Notes under the pieces: generated by a model
Database searches by the model: none
Seen by the model: the letters and a program-made list of their open reading frames with translations, nothing else
Told to the model about the DNA's origin: nothing
Assembly (NCBI GenBank): GCA_002327255.1
Contig: DCUM01000047.1
Coordinates: 4,623 to 12,108, forward strand
Direction: 5' to 3'
DNA length: 7,486 nucleotides
Source of the DNA: a bacterium UBA2214
Lineage (GTDB): Bacteria; Zhuqueibacterota; Zhuqueibacteria; Residuimicrobiales; Residuimicrobiaceae
Translations under genes and position numbers: made by a program
Shown: positions 1-7,301 of the stretch, one piece after another
Numbering within the stretch: position 1 is the first letter of the stretch
How the letters are laid out: each line of letters starts with the position of its first letter

Positions 1-1
1 C

Positions 2-1366
2 GCCTCCGCTTCCCTGGCCGCGCTGGCGGCGAACCAGACGATCACCCTGGAAAACGTCTTTGAATTTCAAGTCAGGGCCAGCGCGCCCAAGGGCGCCTCG
101 CTGCCCTTCACCCTGACCATCAGCAGCGGCGCCTACCAGGACAGCGATTATTTCGATATCAGCGTGCATCCGCAATTTGTCAATCTCGACATCAATCGTC
201 TGCACACCACCATTCCCAACAACGGCCGTATCGGCTATTGGGATGTCGATGCGGCAAATGCCGGCATCGGTTTTCTCTATGACAACGGACCGTCGCTGCT
301 CTTCGAAGGCGCCCTGATCATGGGCAGCAGTCCCGCGACCATCATCAATTCAGCCCGCAGCCTGAGACGCTGGGATAATACCTTTATCCACGATGCTGAC
401 CTGGTGGCGACCCCAGACGGCGATGTGCGGCTCTTCACCCCCGGCACCCGCGCCGATCAGGAGAGCTTTGTCCGTTTCGATGACAGCGGCAGCGGCGCCA
501 CCCCCACCCTGCGCATCACCCAGGAGACTTTTGCGCGCAGCGAATCCCCTTTTGAAAACATCGTGCTGCTGCGCTATCAGATTGAGAATCTGACGCAGAC
601 CGGGAAAGACAATTTTCATTTCGGACTCTTTTTCGACTGGGATATCGATGATATGCACTTTGACACCAACATGGCCGGATTCGACGCCAGCCGCAACCTC
701 GGCTATGCCCATGACGGCGGCAATGGACCCGACACTTATGTGGGCGTCCGCGTCTTGAGCGGCCTTCCCGTCTCTTACCGCGCCATCTGGAACGACGAAG
801 CCGTTCCCCAGAACACCACCTGGGGCCTGTATGACGGCTTCAGCGATGCGGAGAAATGGGAGGCCATCAGCGGCGGGCAGGCCTATCCTGGCGCCGGGCC
901 CGGCGACATCTCCAACGTCATCGCCGCCGGCCCCATGACCATCCCGGCCGGCAACTTTGTCGAGGTAGTCTTTGCGCTCCTCGCGGCCGATGATCTCGCC
1001 GCGCTGCAAACCGCCGCAGATCATGCCGAGCTGTTGCGGCAGCAGATTTTTGTCAGCGTTGTTGCGGATGCGGCGCCACAGCAACCCAACACGTTCTGGC
1101 TGGGACAGAACTATCCCAACCCGTTCAATGCCGGCACGACCATCCCCTTTCGGGTGCAACACGAATCGGACGTGCAATTGCGCCTCCATGACCTCCAGGG
1201 GCGGATCATCCGCCGGCTCGTTACCGCCAGGCTCAAACCCGGCGCCCATGCCGCCCATTGGGATGGCACAGACGATGACGGGCGCATGCTCAGCAGCGGG
1301 AGTTATTTCTATCAACTGCAAGCGGAAGGGGCGACGCTGGTGCGGCGCCTGGTCATTTTGAAATGA
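2..1366 (+). CDS. Exported protein with C-terminal FlgD-like/T9SS-type sorting domain (5' partial)
   Basis: The frame is open from the first full codon to TGA at 1364-1366, giving 454 visible residues. The GTG at 164 is an internal valine, not a start, because the frame and beta-rich sequence continue upstream to the window edge. Residues 1-360 look like extracellular beta domains. They include an acidic stretch (DWDIDD from residue 212) in a segment I cannot assign to a named family; similar regions occur at the ends of large exported proteins, possibly subtilases, in FCB bacteria. The last 88 residues (367-454) begin LGQNYPNPFN and continue with the LHDLQGR, WDGTDDDGR and SSGSYFYQL blocks, ending in a short basic VRRLVILK tail. 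This is the FlgD-like Ig fold/type A sorting tail that in FCB bacteria directs outer-membrane export by a type IX-like system. Function of the main body is unknown. No strong terminator was found between this gene and the next (198-base gap). Confidence 0.9.
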   Translation, partial: ASASLAALAANQTITLENVFEFQVRASAPKGASLPFTLTISSGAYQDSDYFDISVHPQFVNLDINRLHTTIPNNGRIGYWDVDAANAGIGFLYDNGPSLLFEGALIMGSSPATIINSARSLRRWDNTFIHDADLVATPDGDVRLFTPGTRADQESFVRFDDSGSGATPTLRITQETFARSESPFENIVLLRYQIENLTQTGKDNFHFGLFFDWDIDDMHFDTNMAGFDASRNLGYAHDGGNGPDTYVGVRVLSGLPVSYRAIWNDEAVPQNTTWGLYDGFSDAEKWEAISGGQAYPGAGPGDISNVIAAGPMTIPAGNFVEVVFALLAADDLAALQTAADHAELLRQQIFVSVVADAAPQQPNTFWLGQNYPNPFNAGTTIPFRVQHESDVQLRLHDLQGRIIRRLVTARLKPGAHAAHWDGTDDDGRMLSSGSYFYQLQAEGATLVRRLVILK

Positions 1367-1550
1367 GAAAAGATTTTGTCCTGAACAATGCAGCACGGCG
1401 CACGTGAACGCCTGCGCATTGTGCGGTCAAACAGGCAACACGGCCGTTTTCGCACCTTCCTGAATCGCGGCGAAGACGGTCCGCGCGAAACCTCCGTTTT
1501 GTTGTCGCGTATACACCAGCAAACCCGCCGTCGCGACCACAACAGAGAAA

Positions 1551-1555
1551 AAGGA
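1551..1555 (+). promoter_or_regulatory. Shine-Dalgarno site fixing the phosphatase start at 1565
   Basis: AAGGA, preceded by further A residues, lies 9 bases before ATG 1565. The same frame is open back to an earlier ATG at 1388, but that ATG has no Shine-Dalgarno sequence. The 59 residues it would add are strongly basic and low in structure, and would sit in front of a natural N-terminal membrane anchor. The 1565 start is therefore preferred. I found no convincing promoter in 1367-1550, nor a good terminator; only weak 5-bp stems such as GCGCA...TGCGC near 1398-1417 are present. Confidence 0.75.
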
Positions 1556-1564
1556 CCTGCGTTT

Positions 1565-4021
1565 ATGTCTCATCGAAAAAACGATTTCATTCTGATCATT
1601 GCCGCGTTTGCCGGCCTCTTCCTCTTTTTCAATTTGATCGGAGAGGTGCATCCATTCCGGGCAATTCGATTCGAAGTGGACCGGCATGAGGCCATTGGTA
1701 TCGCCGGTGACTATCTCCGCAACAGAGGCTATGATCTGGGCGGCTATCGCGTCTCCGCCAACACCGAGGGTCCGCTTGATGCCTTTCATTATGTCCAAAG
1801 CCGGGTGGGGCTGGACAGCACCGTCGCGCTGGTTCGCTCTGCCGGCAACGATTACCTCTCCTACTATTGGCATGTATTCTGGTTTAAAAATCTCCCCAGG
1901 AGCGCTCAGCAGGAATCCTACGGCGCTCACATTTCCCCGGATGGCCGGGTTCTGCAATTCCGCCATACCATCCCGCAGGAGAGTTCCATGCCCGAGGGTC
2001 ACAGCGGACATTTGCGTCAGGAGCAGGCGCTGCAACTGGTGACGGAATTTTTACAGGATCAGGGCATCGATTTGCCCGCTTATCTCAAGGAAGAATTCTC
2101 CAGCCAGGAAAAACCGCAGCGTACCGATCACCGCTTTCACTGGAGCCGGGCGCATGCTTACCTGCCCGGCAAAATCACATTGAGCGTGCGCGTGCAGGGC
2201 GACGAGATTTGCGAATTCGCCCAGAGATTCGAAATTCCCCAGGAAGCGGCGCTGCGAATGAAACAGAAACAGGGTAATTTCTTCTTCGTCCTCACCGGCT
2301 CTCTGGTGCTCTATTTCGTGCTCTCCATCGTGCCGCTGGCCCTGTTTCTGAAAAAATACCACGAAGGCGAAGTGGGCATCCGCACCGCACAGGCCATCTT
2401 CGTCATCCTCTGGTCCGTCCTGATGCTGCGCGCGGTTCTCGCCTTCCCGGTGCAGGGCGTGGGATGGGCCCTGGGGGAACTGAGCTATGACTATGTCAGT
2501 GTGGTGAAATTGATCTTTTCCGCTTTCATCATCTATCCCTTCATGGCCACCACGGCATTCACATCCTGGAGCGTTGGTGAATCGATGCTGCGCGGCGCCT
2601 ATGCGGACAAGTTGCAAACCCTCGATGCGCTGATCAACCGCCGCTTCGGCACCCTGAAATTCGCGCAATCCGCCTTGCGCGGCTATGGCTTCGGGGCGGT
2701 GAGCATGGGTTTGACCGCGGCGATCGCTTTTTTCGGACTCCAGTTCAGCGGCGGATTCACCATGGTGACGGGTTTCGACGCCGTCATCACCAATTATCTC
2801 CCCTTTCTGGTACCCGTTCTGCTCGCCCTGGGAAGCGCCGTGACCTCGGAAATTCTCATCCGTTTGTTCGCCAACGCCTATTTCCTCAAATTGGTGAAAC
2901 GCCGCTGGCTGGCGGCGATCCTCTCTTCGATGGTATTTGCCCTCATCGCCTTTCCGATCTGGGACCTGCTGCTCTCCCTGGAACCCATCGCGCTGCTATT
3001 TTTCATCAGCTTTATGAATGGCTTGCTCTTCTCGTTCATCTTCTGGCGCTACGATCTGCTCACGGCCATGTTTGCCAATTACACCCTGGTCGGGTCTTTT
3101 GCGGTACTGGTTCTCATCAGCAATCCCGCCGACGCTTTGCAGAAAAGCGGCTGGCTGGCCATACTGCTGCTGATGATGCCCATCATCGTGATTGTTCGCG
3201 GCTATAGCAAACGCGAGCCTTTTTCCTATGAGCCGGATACGACACCCGCCCACATTCGCCGCATCACCGAGCGGGAACGCATGGCCAAAGAACTGGAGAT
3301 CGCACGCCAGGTGCAGATCCATCTGCTGCCCAAGACCAGTCCCAATCTTCAGGGTTGCGATATTGCCGGTCTCTGTATTCCCGCCAAAGAGGTGGGCGGC
3401 GATTATTACGATTTCATCCATCTGGACGACAGTAAACTGGGGATCGCCATCGGCGATGTCTCGGGCAAAGGGGTACCCGCCGCCATCTATATGACGCTCA
3501 CCAAAGGCGTCTTCCAGTCCAATGCCGAATCCAACATATCGCCCAGGACAGTGTTGACCAAGGTGAACAGTCTGCTCTATCGCACCATCGAGCGCGGATT
3601 GTTCGTCTCCATGTTTTATGCCATCCTCGATATGAAGAAGCGGCGCATGACCTATGCGCGCGCCGGCCACAATCCAGCCATCTACTTCAGCCGCAGCGGC
3701 GACCGTTTTTCGCTGCTGGAATCTTCAGGCCTGGCGCTGGGACTGGAAAAAGGGACGGTCTTCAATCAGGTCATCACCGAACAGGAAATCATGCTGCAAT
3801 CCGGCGATTTGCTGGTATTCTATACAGATGGATACACCGAAGCGATGAACAAAATGCATCATGAATTCAGCGAAGAACGGCTGTTACAGGTTATCGATCA
3901 CAACAAGGATAAATCAGCGCAGGAAATCATCACAGCGGTATACCGGAAGGTACGCTCCTTCGTCCAGGACTATCCACAGCATGACGACATGACCATTGTT
4001 GTGGCAAAAATTGTTCAGTAG
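1565..4021 (+). CDS. Membrane SpoIIE/PP2C-family phosphatase with periplasmic PepSY-like repeats and degenerate CPBP-like domain
   Basis: Predicted 818-residue sensor phosphatase. Residues 8-25 form a membrane anchor. Residues 28-238 are extracytoplasmic and contain two similar helix-plus-strand units that look PepSY-like. Residues 239-545 hold about nine more hydrophobic segments; the even total places the C-terminus in the cytoplasm. Within this block, SEILIR (428-433), FALIA (458-462) and FANYTLV (503-509) align in order and spacing with the EExxxR, FxxxH and HxxxN motifs of CPBP/Abi proteases. The first Glu, both His and the Asn are replaced by S428, A462, N505 and V509, so protease activity is unlikely. 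A charged helix (562-588, EIARQVQIHLLP) leads into the SpoIIE domain. That domain is intact: PAKEVGGDYYDF with D613, GDVSGKG with D631, FYTDGYTEA with D755, and HDDMTIVV with D807/D808. RsbU/SpoIIE enzymes are metal-dependent Ser/Thr phosphatases that dephosphorylate STAS-domain antagonists; the target here is unknown. It is the first gene of a probable three-gene operon. Confidence 0.93.
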   Translation: MSHRKNDFILIIAAFAGLFLFFNLIGEVHPFRAIRFEVDRHEAIGIAGDYLRNRGYDLGGYRVSANTEGPLDAFHYVQSRVGLDSTVALVRSAGNDYLSYYWHVFWFKNLPRSAQQESYGAHISPDGRVLQFRHTIPQESSMPEGHSGHLRQEQALQLVTEFLQDQGIDLPAYLKEEFSSQEKPQRTDHRFHWSRAHAYLPGKITLSVRVQGDEICEFAQRFEIPQEAALRMKQKQGNFFFVLTGSLVLYFVLSIVPLALFLKKYHEGEVGIRTAQAIFVILWSVLMLRAVLAFPVQGVGWALGELSYDYVSVVKLIFSAFIIYPFMATTAFTSWSVGESMLRGAYADKLQTLDALINRRFGTLKFAQSALRGYGFGAVSMGLTAAIAFFGLQFSGGFTMVTGFDAVITNYLPFLVPVLLALGSAVTSEILIRLFANAYFLKLVKRRWLAAILSSMVFALIAFPIWDLLLSLEPIALLFFISFMNGLLFSFIFWRYDLLTAMFANYTLVGSFAVLVLISNPADALQKSGWLAILLLMMPIIVIVRGYSKREPFSYEPDTTPAHIRRITERERMAKELEIARQVQIHLLPKTSPNLQGCDIAGLCIPAKEVGGDYYDFIHLDDSKLGIAIGDVSGKGVPAAIYMTLTKGVFQSNAESNISPRTVLTKVNSLLYRTIERGLFVSMFYAILDMKKRRMTYARAGHNPAIYFSRSGDRFSLLESSGLALGLEKGTVFNQVITEQEIMLQSGDLLVFYTDGYTEAMNKMHHEFSEERLLQVIDHNKDKSAQEIITAVYRKVRSFVQDYPQHDDMTIVVAKIVQ

Positions 4022-4045
4022 AAATCATCACGTCCCGCTTCTGTC

Positions 4046-4053
4046 AGGAGGTG
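4046..4053 (+). promoter_or_regulatory. Shine-Dalgarno site that decides the peptidase start
   Basis: AGGAGGTG is an almost ideal ribosome binding site. The upstream in-frame GTG at 4051 lies inside this element and so cannot be the start it serves. ATG 4057 follows AGGAGG by 5 bases and is the better start. Confidence 0.8.
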
Positions 4054-4056
4054 TCC

Positions 4057-6087
4057 ATGACCCATTATAGGCAACCCGGATGCATTCATTGCCTGCTGTT
4101 TCTCTTCATAACCACCCTCGTATTTTTTGTGCAGCCCGCCGCCACGGCACCCGCGCGCAGCCCCCGCATTGCCAATTATGAGATCGACGTGCGGCTCGAT
4201 ACGGATCGGCGTATCCTCAAGGGCAGACAGATACTCAGCTGGCGCAACACATCGTCACAGCCGGTTCATGAACTCCAGTTTCATCTCTATTTGAACGCCT
4301 TTCGCAACTCGGAATCCACCTTCATGCGCGGGTTGAGCGAGGCGAGACGCCGTAAAATTCGCGAGGAGAAAAATTGGGGGTTCATTCACATTGACAAAAT
4401 CAGCGATGCCACAGGCATGGATATCACCGATCGGCTCGAATTCATTCAACCCGACGACGATAACACAGAGGATAAAACCGTGGTGCGCCTGCCCCTCCTG
4501 TATCCGGTACCCGCCTACGGCCGGACGCGGCTCTTCGTCACCTTTACCGCCAAACTGCCCGAACCTCCCATCGCGCGAACCGGCGCACAAAAAGAATACT
4601 TCCTGGTGGGACAATGGTTCCCCAAGATCGGCGTCCTCGAGAACGGCGTCTGGAATTGCCATCAATTTCATCCCCATTCCGAGTTTTTTTCCGATTTCGG
4701 CGTCTATAACGTCCGCATGACGCTGCCCTCGAACTATACCGTCGGCGCTACCGGCCTGGAAGCGGAAAAGATCGAAAACTCCGATCATACCACCACCCAT
4801 GTCTACGTGGCTGAAGATGTGCATGATTTCGCCTGGAGCGCCAGCACGGATTTTATCGAAATCACCGGCAACTGCGAGGATGTCGCTATCCGCATTCTCA
4901 TGCAAAAGGATCATGCCGATCAGGGGAAACGTCATCTCGATGCGGCTAAAACGGCCATCGCCTTTTTCCAGAACGAATATGGCGATTATCCCTTTCCAAA
5001 CCTGACCGTCGTCGACCCGCGGCGCGGCGCGCGACAAACCGGCGGTATGGAATATCCAACCCTGATCACAGGACAAACCCTGTACGGCCTGCCGGCCGGC
5101 ATTCGCCTGCCCGAGTTGATTCTGTTTCACGAATTTGGACATAACTACTGGTACCATCTCGTCGCCTCCAATGAATTCGAGGAGGCCTGGCTCGATGAGG
5201 GCATCAACACCTACAGTGAACTCCGCATCCTCCAGGACACCTATCCGGGCCAGGGCGATCTCGTCGATTTCATGGGCATCAAAATCGACAATCTGCAGGT
5301 ACATCGTTCCAATTACAGGAATACACCGGACATCGATATTGTGGCACAACCCGCCTGGAAATACTATTCCGCCAGGAGCTATCAGAGCATGAGCTACTCC
5401 AAACCGGGATTGGCGCTGATCACCCTGGAAAACTTTCTCGGCCGTCCTGTGATGCAACAGATCATGCGTACCTATTTCGAACGCTGGAAATTCAAACATC
5501 CGCGCAGCAAAGATTTTATCGCCATCGCAGAGCAAGTCTCCGGGCAGGATCTGGACTGGTTCTTCAACCAGGTTCTGCACAGCACGGCTACGCTGGACTA
5601 TGCCATTGATGAGATCAAATGTGAGACCCTAAAAGCGGGACAGGGGTACGGATTCTCCCACGATCTCGATGGCAGCAAAATCAATTCGGCATACACCGGC
5701 AGGGAACAAACTGCGGCCGACTCTTTGCCAGTCGCAGAAAAGAGCCTCTATTCCTCCACCATATCCGTGCGCAGACTGGGAGATTTTATTTTTCCTGTTG
5801 ATGTCGAGATCGTCTTTGCCGGCGGAGACACCGTGCATGAGAAATGGAGCGGCAGATCGAGCTGGATCAAATTCAATTATATTCGCCCGGAGCCTGTGGT
5901 CTCGGCCACTGTCGATCCCCATGGCAAGATTCCATTGGATGTGCAATGGAGCAATAACAGCCGCACGGTGGATATGCAGCGCCTGGGCATGAATAAATGG
6001 AGCACCAGACTGCTTTTCTGGACGCAATTTTTAATGGATATGCCGCAGATTGTAAACCTGATGACCGCTCTCCATGCAATCAAATGA
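4057..6087 (+). CDS. Exported M1-family (gluzincin) metallopeptidase, aminopeptidase N-like
   Basis: 676 residues from ATG 4057. A signal peptide is visible: hydrophobic core at about residues 10-25 and small-residue cleavage context near A29-A31 (no lipobox), so the enzyme should be exported to the periplasm or beyond. Residues 35-240 resemble the N-terminal beta domain of M1 enzymes. GGMEYP (329-334) corresponds to the GxMEN substrate-binding motif, with Tyr in place of Asn. HEFGH (358-362) followed after 18 residues by E381 gives the zinc ligands H358, H362 and E381 and the general base E359. Y447 in SYSKPG is the likely transition-state tyrosine. DWFFNQVL (near residues 500-507) is typical of the helical end of short M1 peptidases. 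A C-terminal beta-rich region and an amphipathic tail (651-676) follow. M1 enzymes usually remove N-terminal residues from peptides, but the substrate here is not predictable. The gene starts 35 bases after the phosphatase and probably shares its transcript. Confidence 0.92.
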   Translation: MTHYRQPGCIHCLLFLFITTLVFFVQPAATAPARSPRIANYEIDVRLDTDRRILKGRQILSWRNTSSQPVHELQFHLYLNAFRNSESTFMRGLSEARRRKIREEKNWGFIHIDKISDATGMDITDRLEFIQPDDDNTEDKTVVRLPLLYPVPAYGRTRLFVTFTAKLPEPPIARTGAQKEYFLVGQWFPKIGVLENGVWNCHQFHPHSEFFSDFGVYNVRMTLPSNYTVGATGLEAEKIENSDHTTTHVYVAEDVHDFAWSASTDFIEITGNCEDVAIRILMQKDHADQGKRHLDAAKTAIAFFQNEYGDYPFPNLTVVDPRRGARQTGGMEYPTLITGQTLYGLPAGIRLPELILFHEFGHNYWYHLVASNEFEEAWLDEGINTYSELRILQDTYPGQGDLVDFMGIKIDNLQVHRSNYRNTPDIDIVAQPAWKYYSARSYQSMSYSKPGLALITLENFLGRPVMQQIMRTYFERWKFKHPRSKDFIAIAEQVSGQDLDWFFNQVLHSTATLDYAIDEIKCETLKAGQGYGFSHDLDGSKINSAYTGREQTAADSLPVAEKSLYSSTISVRRLGDFIFPVDVEIVFAGGDTVHEKWSGRSSWIKFNYIRPEPVVSATVDPHGKIPLDVQWSNNSRTVDMQRLGMNKWSTRLLFWTQFLMDMPQIVNLMTALHAIK

Positions 6088-6111
6088 ACTCTGGCAGAGG
6101 AGCCCTGAAAA

Positions 6112-6975
6112 ATGATCTTTCACGTTCTGCAAGCTGGTTTGGCCCGCGTTTGGGCATTGAAAAAAATATGGCTGCTTTACTATTTGACCCATCTCGTGCT
6201 GGCGGGACTGGCGGTCTTTCCGGCACGGCGGATCATGCTCCACTATGCCGGTTACAGTCATATGGGTGGCAACCTGGCACAGGGCATGGACTTTGGGCTG
6301 CTGCTCGAATTTTTTCACTATCGCGGCGATGCGCTCAGTCCCGTGCTCCTATTCGCCGCGCTGCTCTCGCTTCTCTTCTGGCTGATTCTGTTATTCTTCT
6401 CGGGCGGAACCCTGCGCCTGGTGATGGCCGGCAGCCGCTACAAGGCGCGTGATTTCTGGGGCTCCTGCGGCCGCTATTTTGGACGTTTTCTGCGCTACTT
6501 TTTGTGGACGCTGCCGGTTCTGGCACTGCTTTTAATGGCGCCCCAACTCCTCAATTTATTGAAAAAAATGATCTGGGGACCCGATCCGCGCGAGGCGGTC
6601 CTCTACTGGCTGGGATGGGCCAAGACCGGACTGCGTTTTCTGGCCATTCTCGTCTGGCAGCTGATTTTTGACTACGGCCGCATACGGATTGTGCACAGTA
6701 ACGATCAAAAAATGAGCAATACGCTGTTGCGCACATTGCGCTTTGCCGGCAAGGAATTCGCCCTCGTCTTTTCCCTGACGATCCTGCTGGCTGCAGCCGG
6801 ACTCCTGGTATTGCTGCTCTACAATCCCGCGGCCAATCTCCTCAATGCCCCGACTCCCCTGGCTTTGGCGCTGCTTTTCCTGTGGCAGCAGCTCTATATG
6901 GTTTTCCGCGCCGGTCTGCGCCTGATTACCCTCTCCAGCCAGGCGAGAATGTATCGCTATTTGCAGCTTGAATAA
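6112..6975 (+). CDS. Polytopic membrane protein of unknown function
   Basis: 287 residues from ATG 6112, with Shine-Dalgarno AGAGGAG (6096-6102) 9 bases upstream. It begins 24 bases after the M1 peptidase stop and reads as the last gene of the same operon. There are about six hydrophobic segments, near residues 19-36, 76-96, 126-143, 165-186, 216-237 and 250-266, separated by short basic loops rich in Arg and Lys. No signal peptide, metal site or catalytic motif is visible. The segment FDYGRIRIVHSNDQ...LLRTLRFAGKEF (186-216) has the look of a membrane-protein family widespread as hypothetical proteins, but I cannot name it with confidence. It could help the envelope function of its neighbours, but nothing in the sequence shows how. 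Confidence 0.85.
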   Translation: MIFHVLQAGLARVWALKKIWLLYYLTHLVLAGLAVFPARRIMLHYAGYSHMGGNLAQGMDFGLLLEFFHYRGDALSPVLLFAALLSLLFWLILLFFSGGTLRLVMAGSRYKARDFWGSCGRYFGRFLRYFLWTLPVLALLLMAPQLLNLLKKMIWGPDPREAVLYWLGWAKTGLRFLAILVWQLIFDYGRIRIVHSNDQKMSNTLLRTLRFAGKEFALVFSLTILLAAAGLLVLLLYNPAANLLNAPTPLALALLFLWQQLYMVFRAGLRLITLSSQARMYRYLQLE

Positions 6976-6977
6976 GA

Positions 6978-7001
6978 CGCCCCCGCGGGGGCGAAATCTT
7001 T
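6978..7001 (+). terminator. Probable intrinsic terminator of the operon
   Basis: Two bases after the stop codon of the membrane protein lies a perfect 16-base palindrome (6978-6993, CGCCCCCG/CGGGGGCG). It can fold as a 6-bp all-GC stem with a CGCG loop. AAATCTTT follows, which is a weak rather than ideal U-tract. Position and stem strength favour a terminator. Confidence 0.55.
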
Positions 7002-7027
7002 ACAGCGATATCCATCAAACAACCGTT

Positions 7028-7058
7028 TGGCAGGCCGGCCCGGCTGACCGGCCTGCCA
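7028..7058. other. Strong hairpin (11-bp perfect inverted repeat)
   Basis: GGCAGGCCGG (7029-7038) is exactly complementary to CCGGCCTGCC (7048-7057), with a further T-A pair at 7028/7058 and a 9-base loop. No T-run follows on the + strand, but the sequence just upstream read on the - strand is AAACGGTT, also without a T-run. It could be a backup or factor-assisted terminator, an RNA-stabilising structure at the transcript 3' end, or a copy of a dispersed palindromic repeat. Confidence 0.6.
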
Positions 7059-7251
7059 TTCAGCATCGGCCATACACGCAGAGCCGTCATTCACGTCCTA
7101 TCCTGCCGTTTCGATGTGTGAAAAAACGATCATCAGGGCGGAGAGCCACGGTCCGGGTCAGGAGACCACCCCGCAGAGCGTGCTCCTTCCCAACTTTGCT
7201 GCATACCTGTCTCCCGGGATGGTTGTACCACGCGCCATGGCAATTTTTCTC
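7059..7251. other. Non-coding spacer without recognisable feature
   Basis: No convincing gene was seen on either strand. A + strand open frame crossing this region starts inside the end of the membrane-protein gene, passes through both hairpins and has a Pro/Arg-rich composition unlike the neighbours. A local GGTCAGGAGACC (around 7156-7167) recalls the last box of cobalamin riboswitches, but the other conserved boxes are absent. The region is ordinary in GC content until the AT-rich island begins at about 7241. Confidence 0.5.
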
Positions 7252-7283
7252 TTGGATTCCAAAACATTTTTTTGTTATATTTG
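7252..7283 (+). promoter_or_regulatory. Candidate promoter in an AT-rich island
   Basis: TATATTTG (7276-7283) matches the Bacteroidota-type -7 element TAnnTTTG, and TTG at 7252-7254 lies 21 bases upstream as a -33 element. The same bases also make a fair sigma-70-like pair, TTGGAT (7252-7257), 18 bases, TATATT (7276-7281). The surrounding 80 bases (7241-7320) contain about 18 G or C, far below the coding regions. Transcription would begin near 7288-7291 and run toward the possible gene at 7362. Confidence 0.55.
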
Positions 7284-7301
7284 CTTAAATTGAATTGGAA
7301 C

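Noticed and set aside
350..1396. Long open frame on the - strand (348 codons)
   Set aside because: It lies fully opposite the exported-protein gene, whose + strand product has recognisable sorting-domain motifs. The - strand product has no recognisable domain, and its openness follows from codon bias.
1364..1564. Possible read-through or broken fusion of the exported protein and the phosphatase, which are in the same frame
   Set aside because: Two in-frame TGA codons (1364 and 1382) separate them. The first protein ends with a complete sorting tail, and the second has its own Shine-Dalgarno site and N-terminal anchor.
1388..1564. N-terminal extension of the phosphatase from ATG 1388
   Set aside because: There is no ribosome binding site, and the added residues are basic and unstructured. 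ATG 1565 has a good Shine-Dalgarno sequence and starts directly before the membrane anchor.
4255..5580. Long open frame on the - strand (441 codons)
   Set aside because: It is opposite the M1 peptidase catalytic domain, which is clearly the real gene. The opposite product has no recognisable motif.
5997..6452. 151-codon + strand frame overlapping the peptidase end and the membrane-protein start
   Set aside because: It overlaps two well-supported genes in another frame and shows no domain or ribosome binding site.
7150..7175. Cobalamin-riboswitch-like box GGTCAGGAGACC
   Set aside because: The other conserved B12 elements upstream were not found, and the likely promoter lies downstream of it, so it would not be in that transcript. 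A covariance-model search would settle it.
6968..7288. 106-codon + strand frame after the membrane protein
   Set aside because: It starts inside the preceding gene, runs through two strong hairpins, has an Arg/Pro-rich composition and ends in the AT-rich promoter island. No Shine-Dalgarno sequence was seen.
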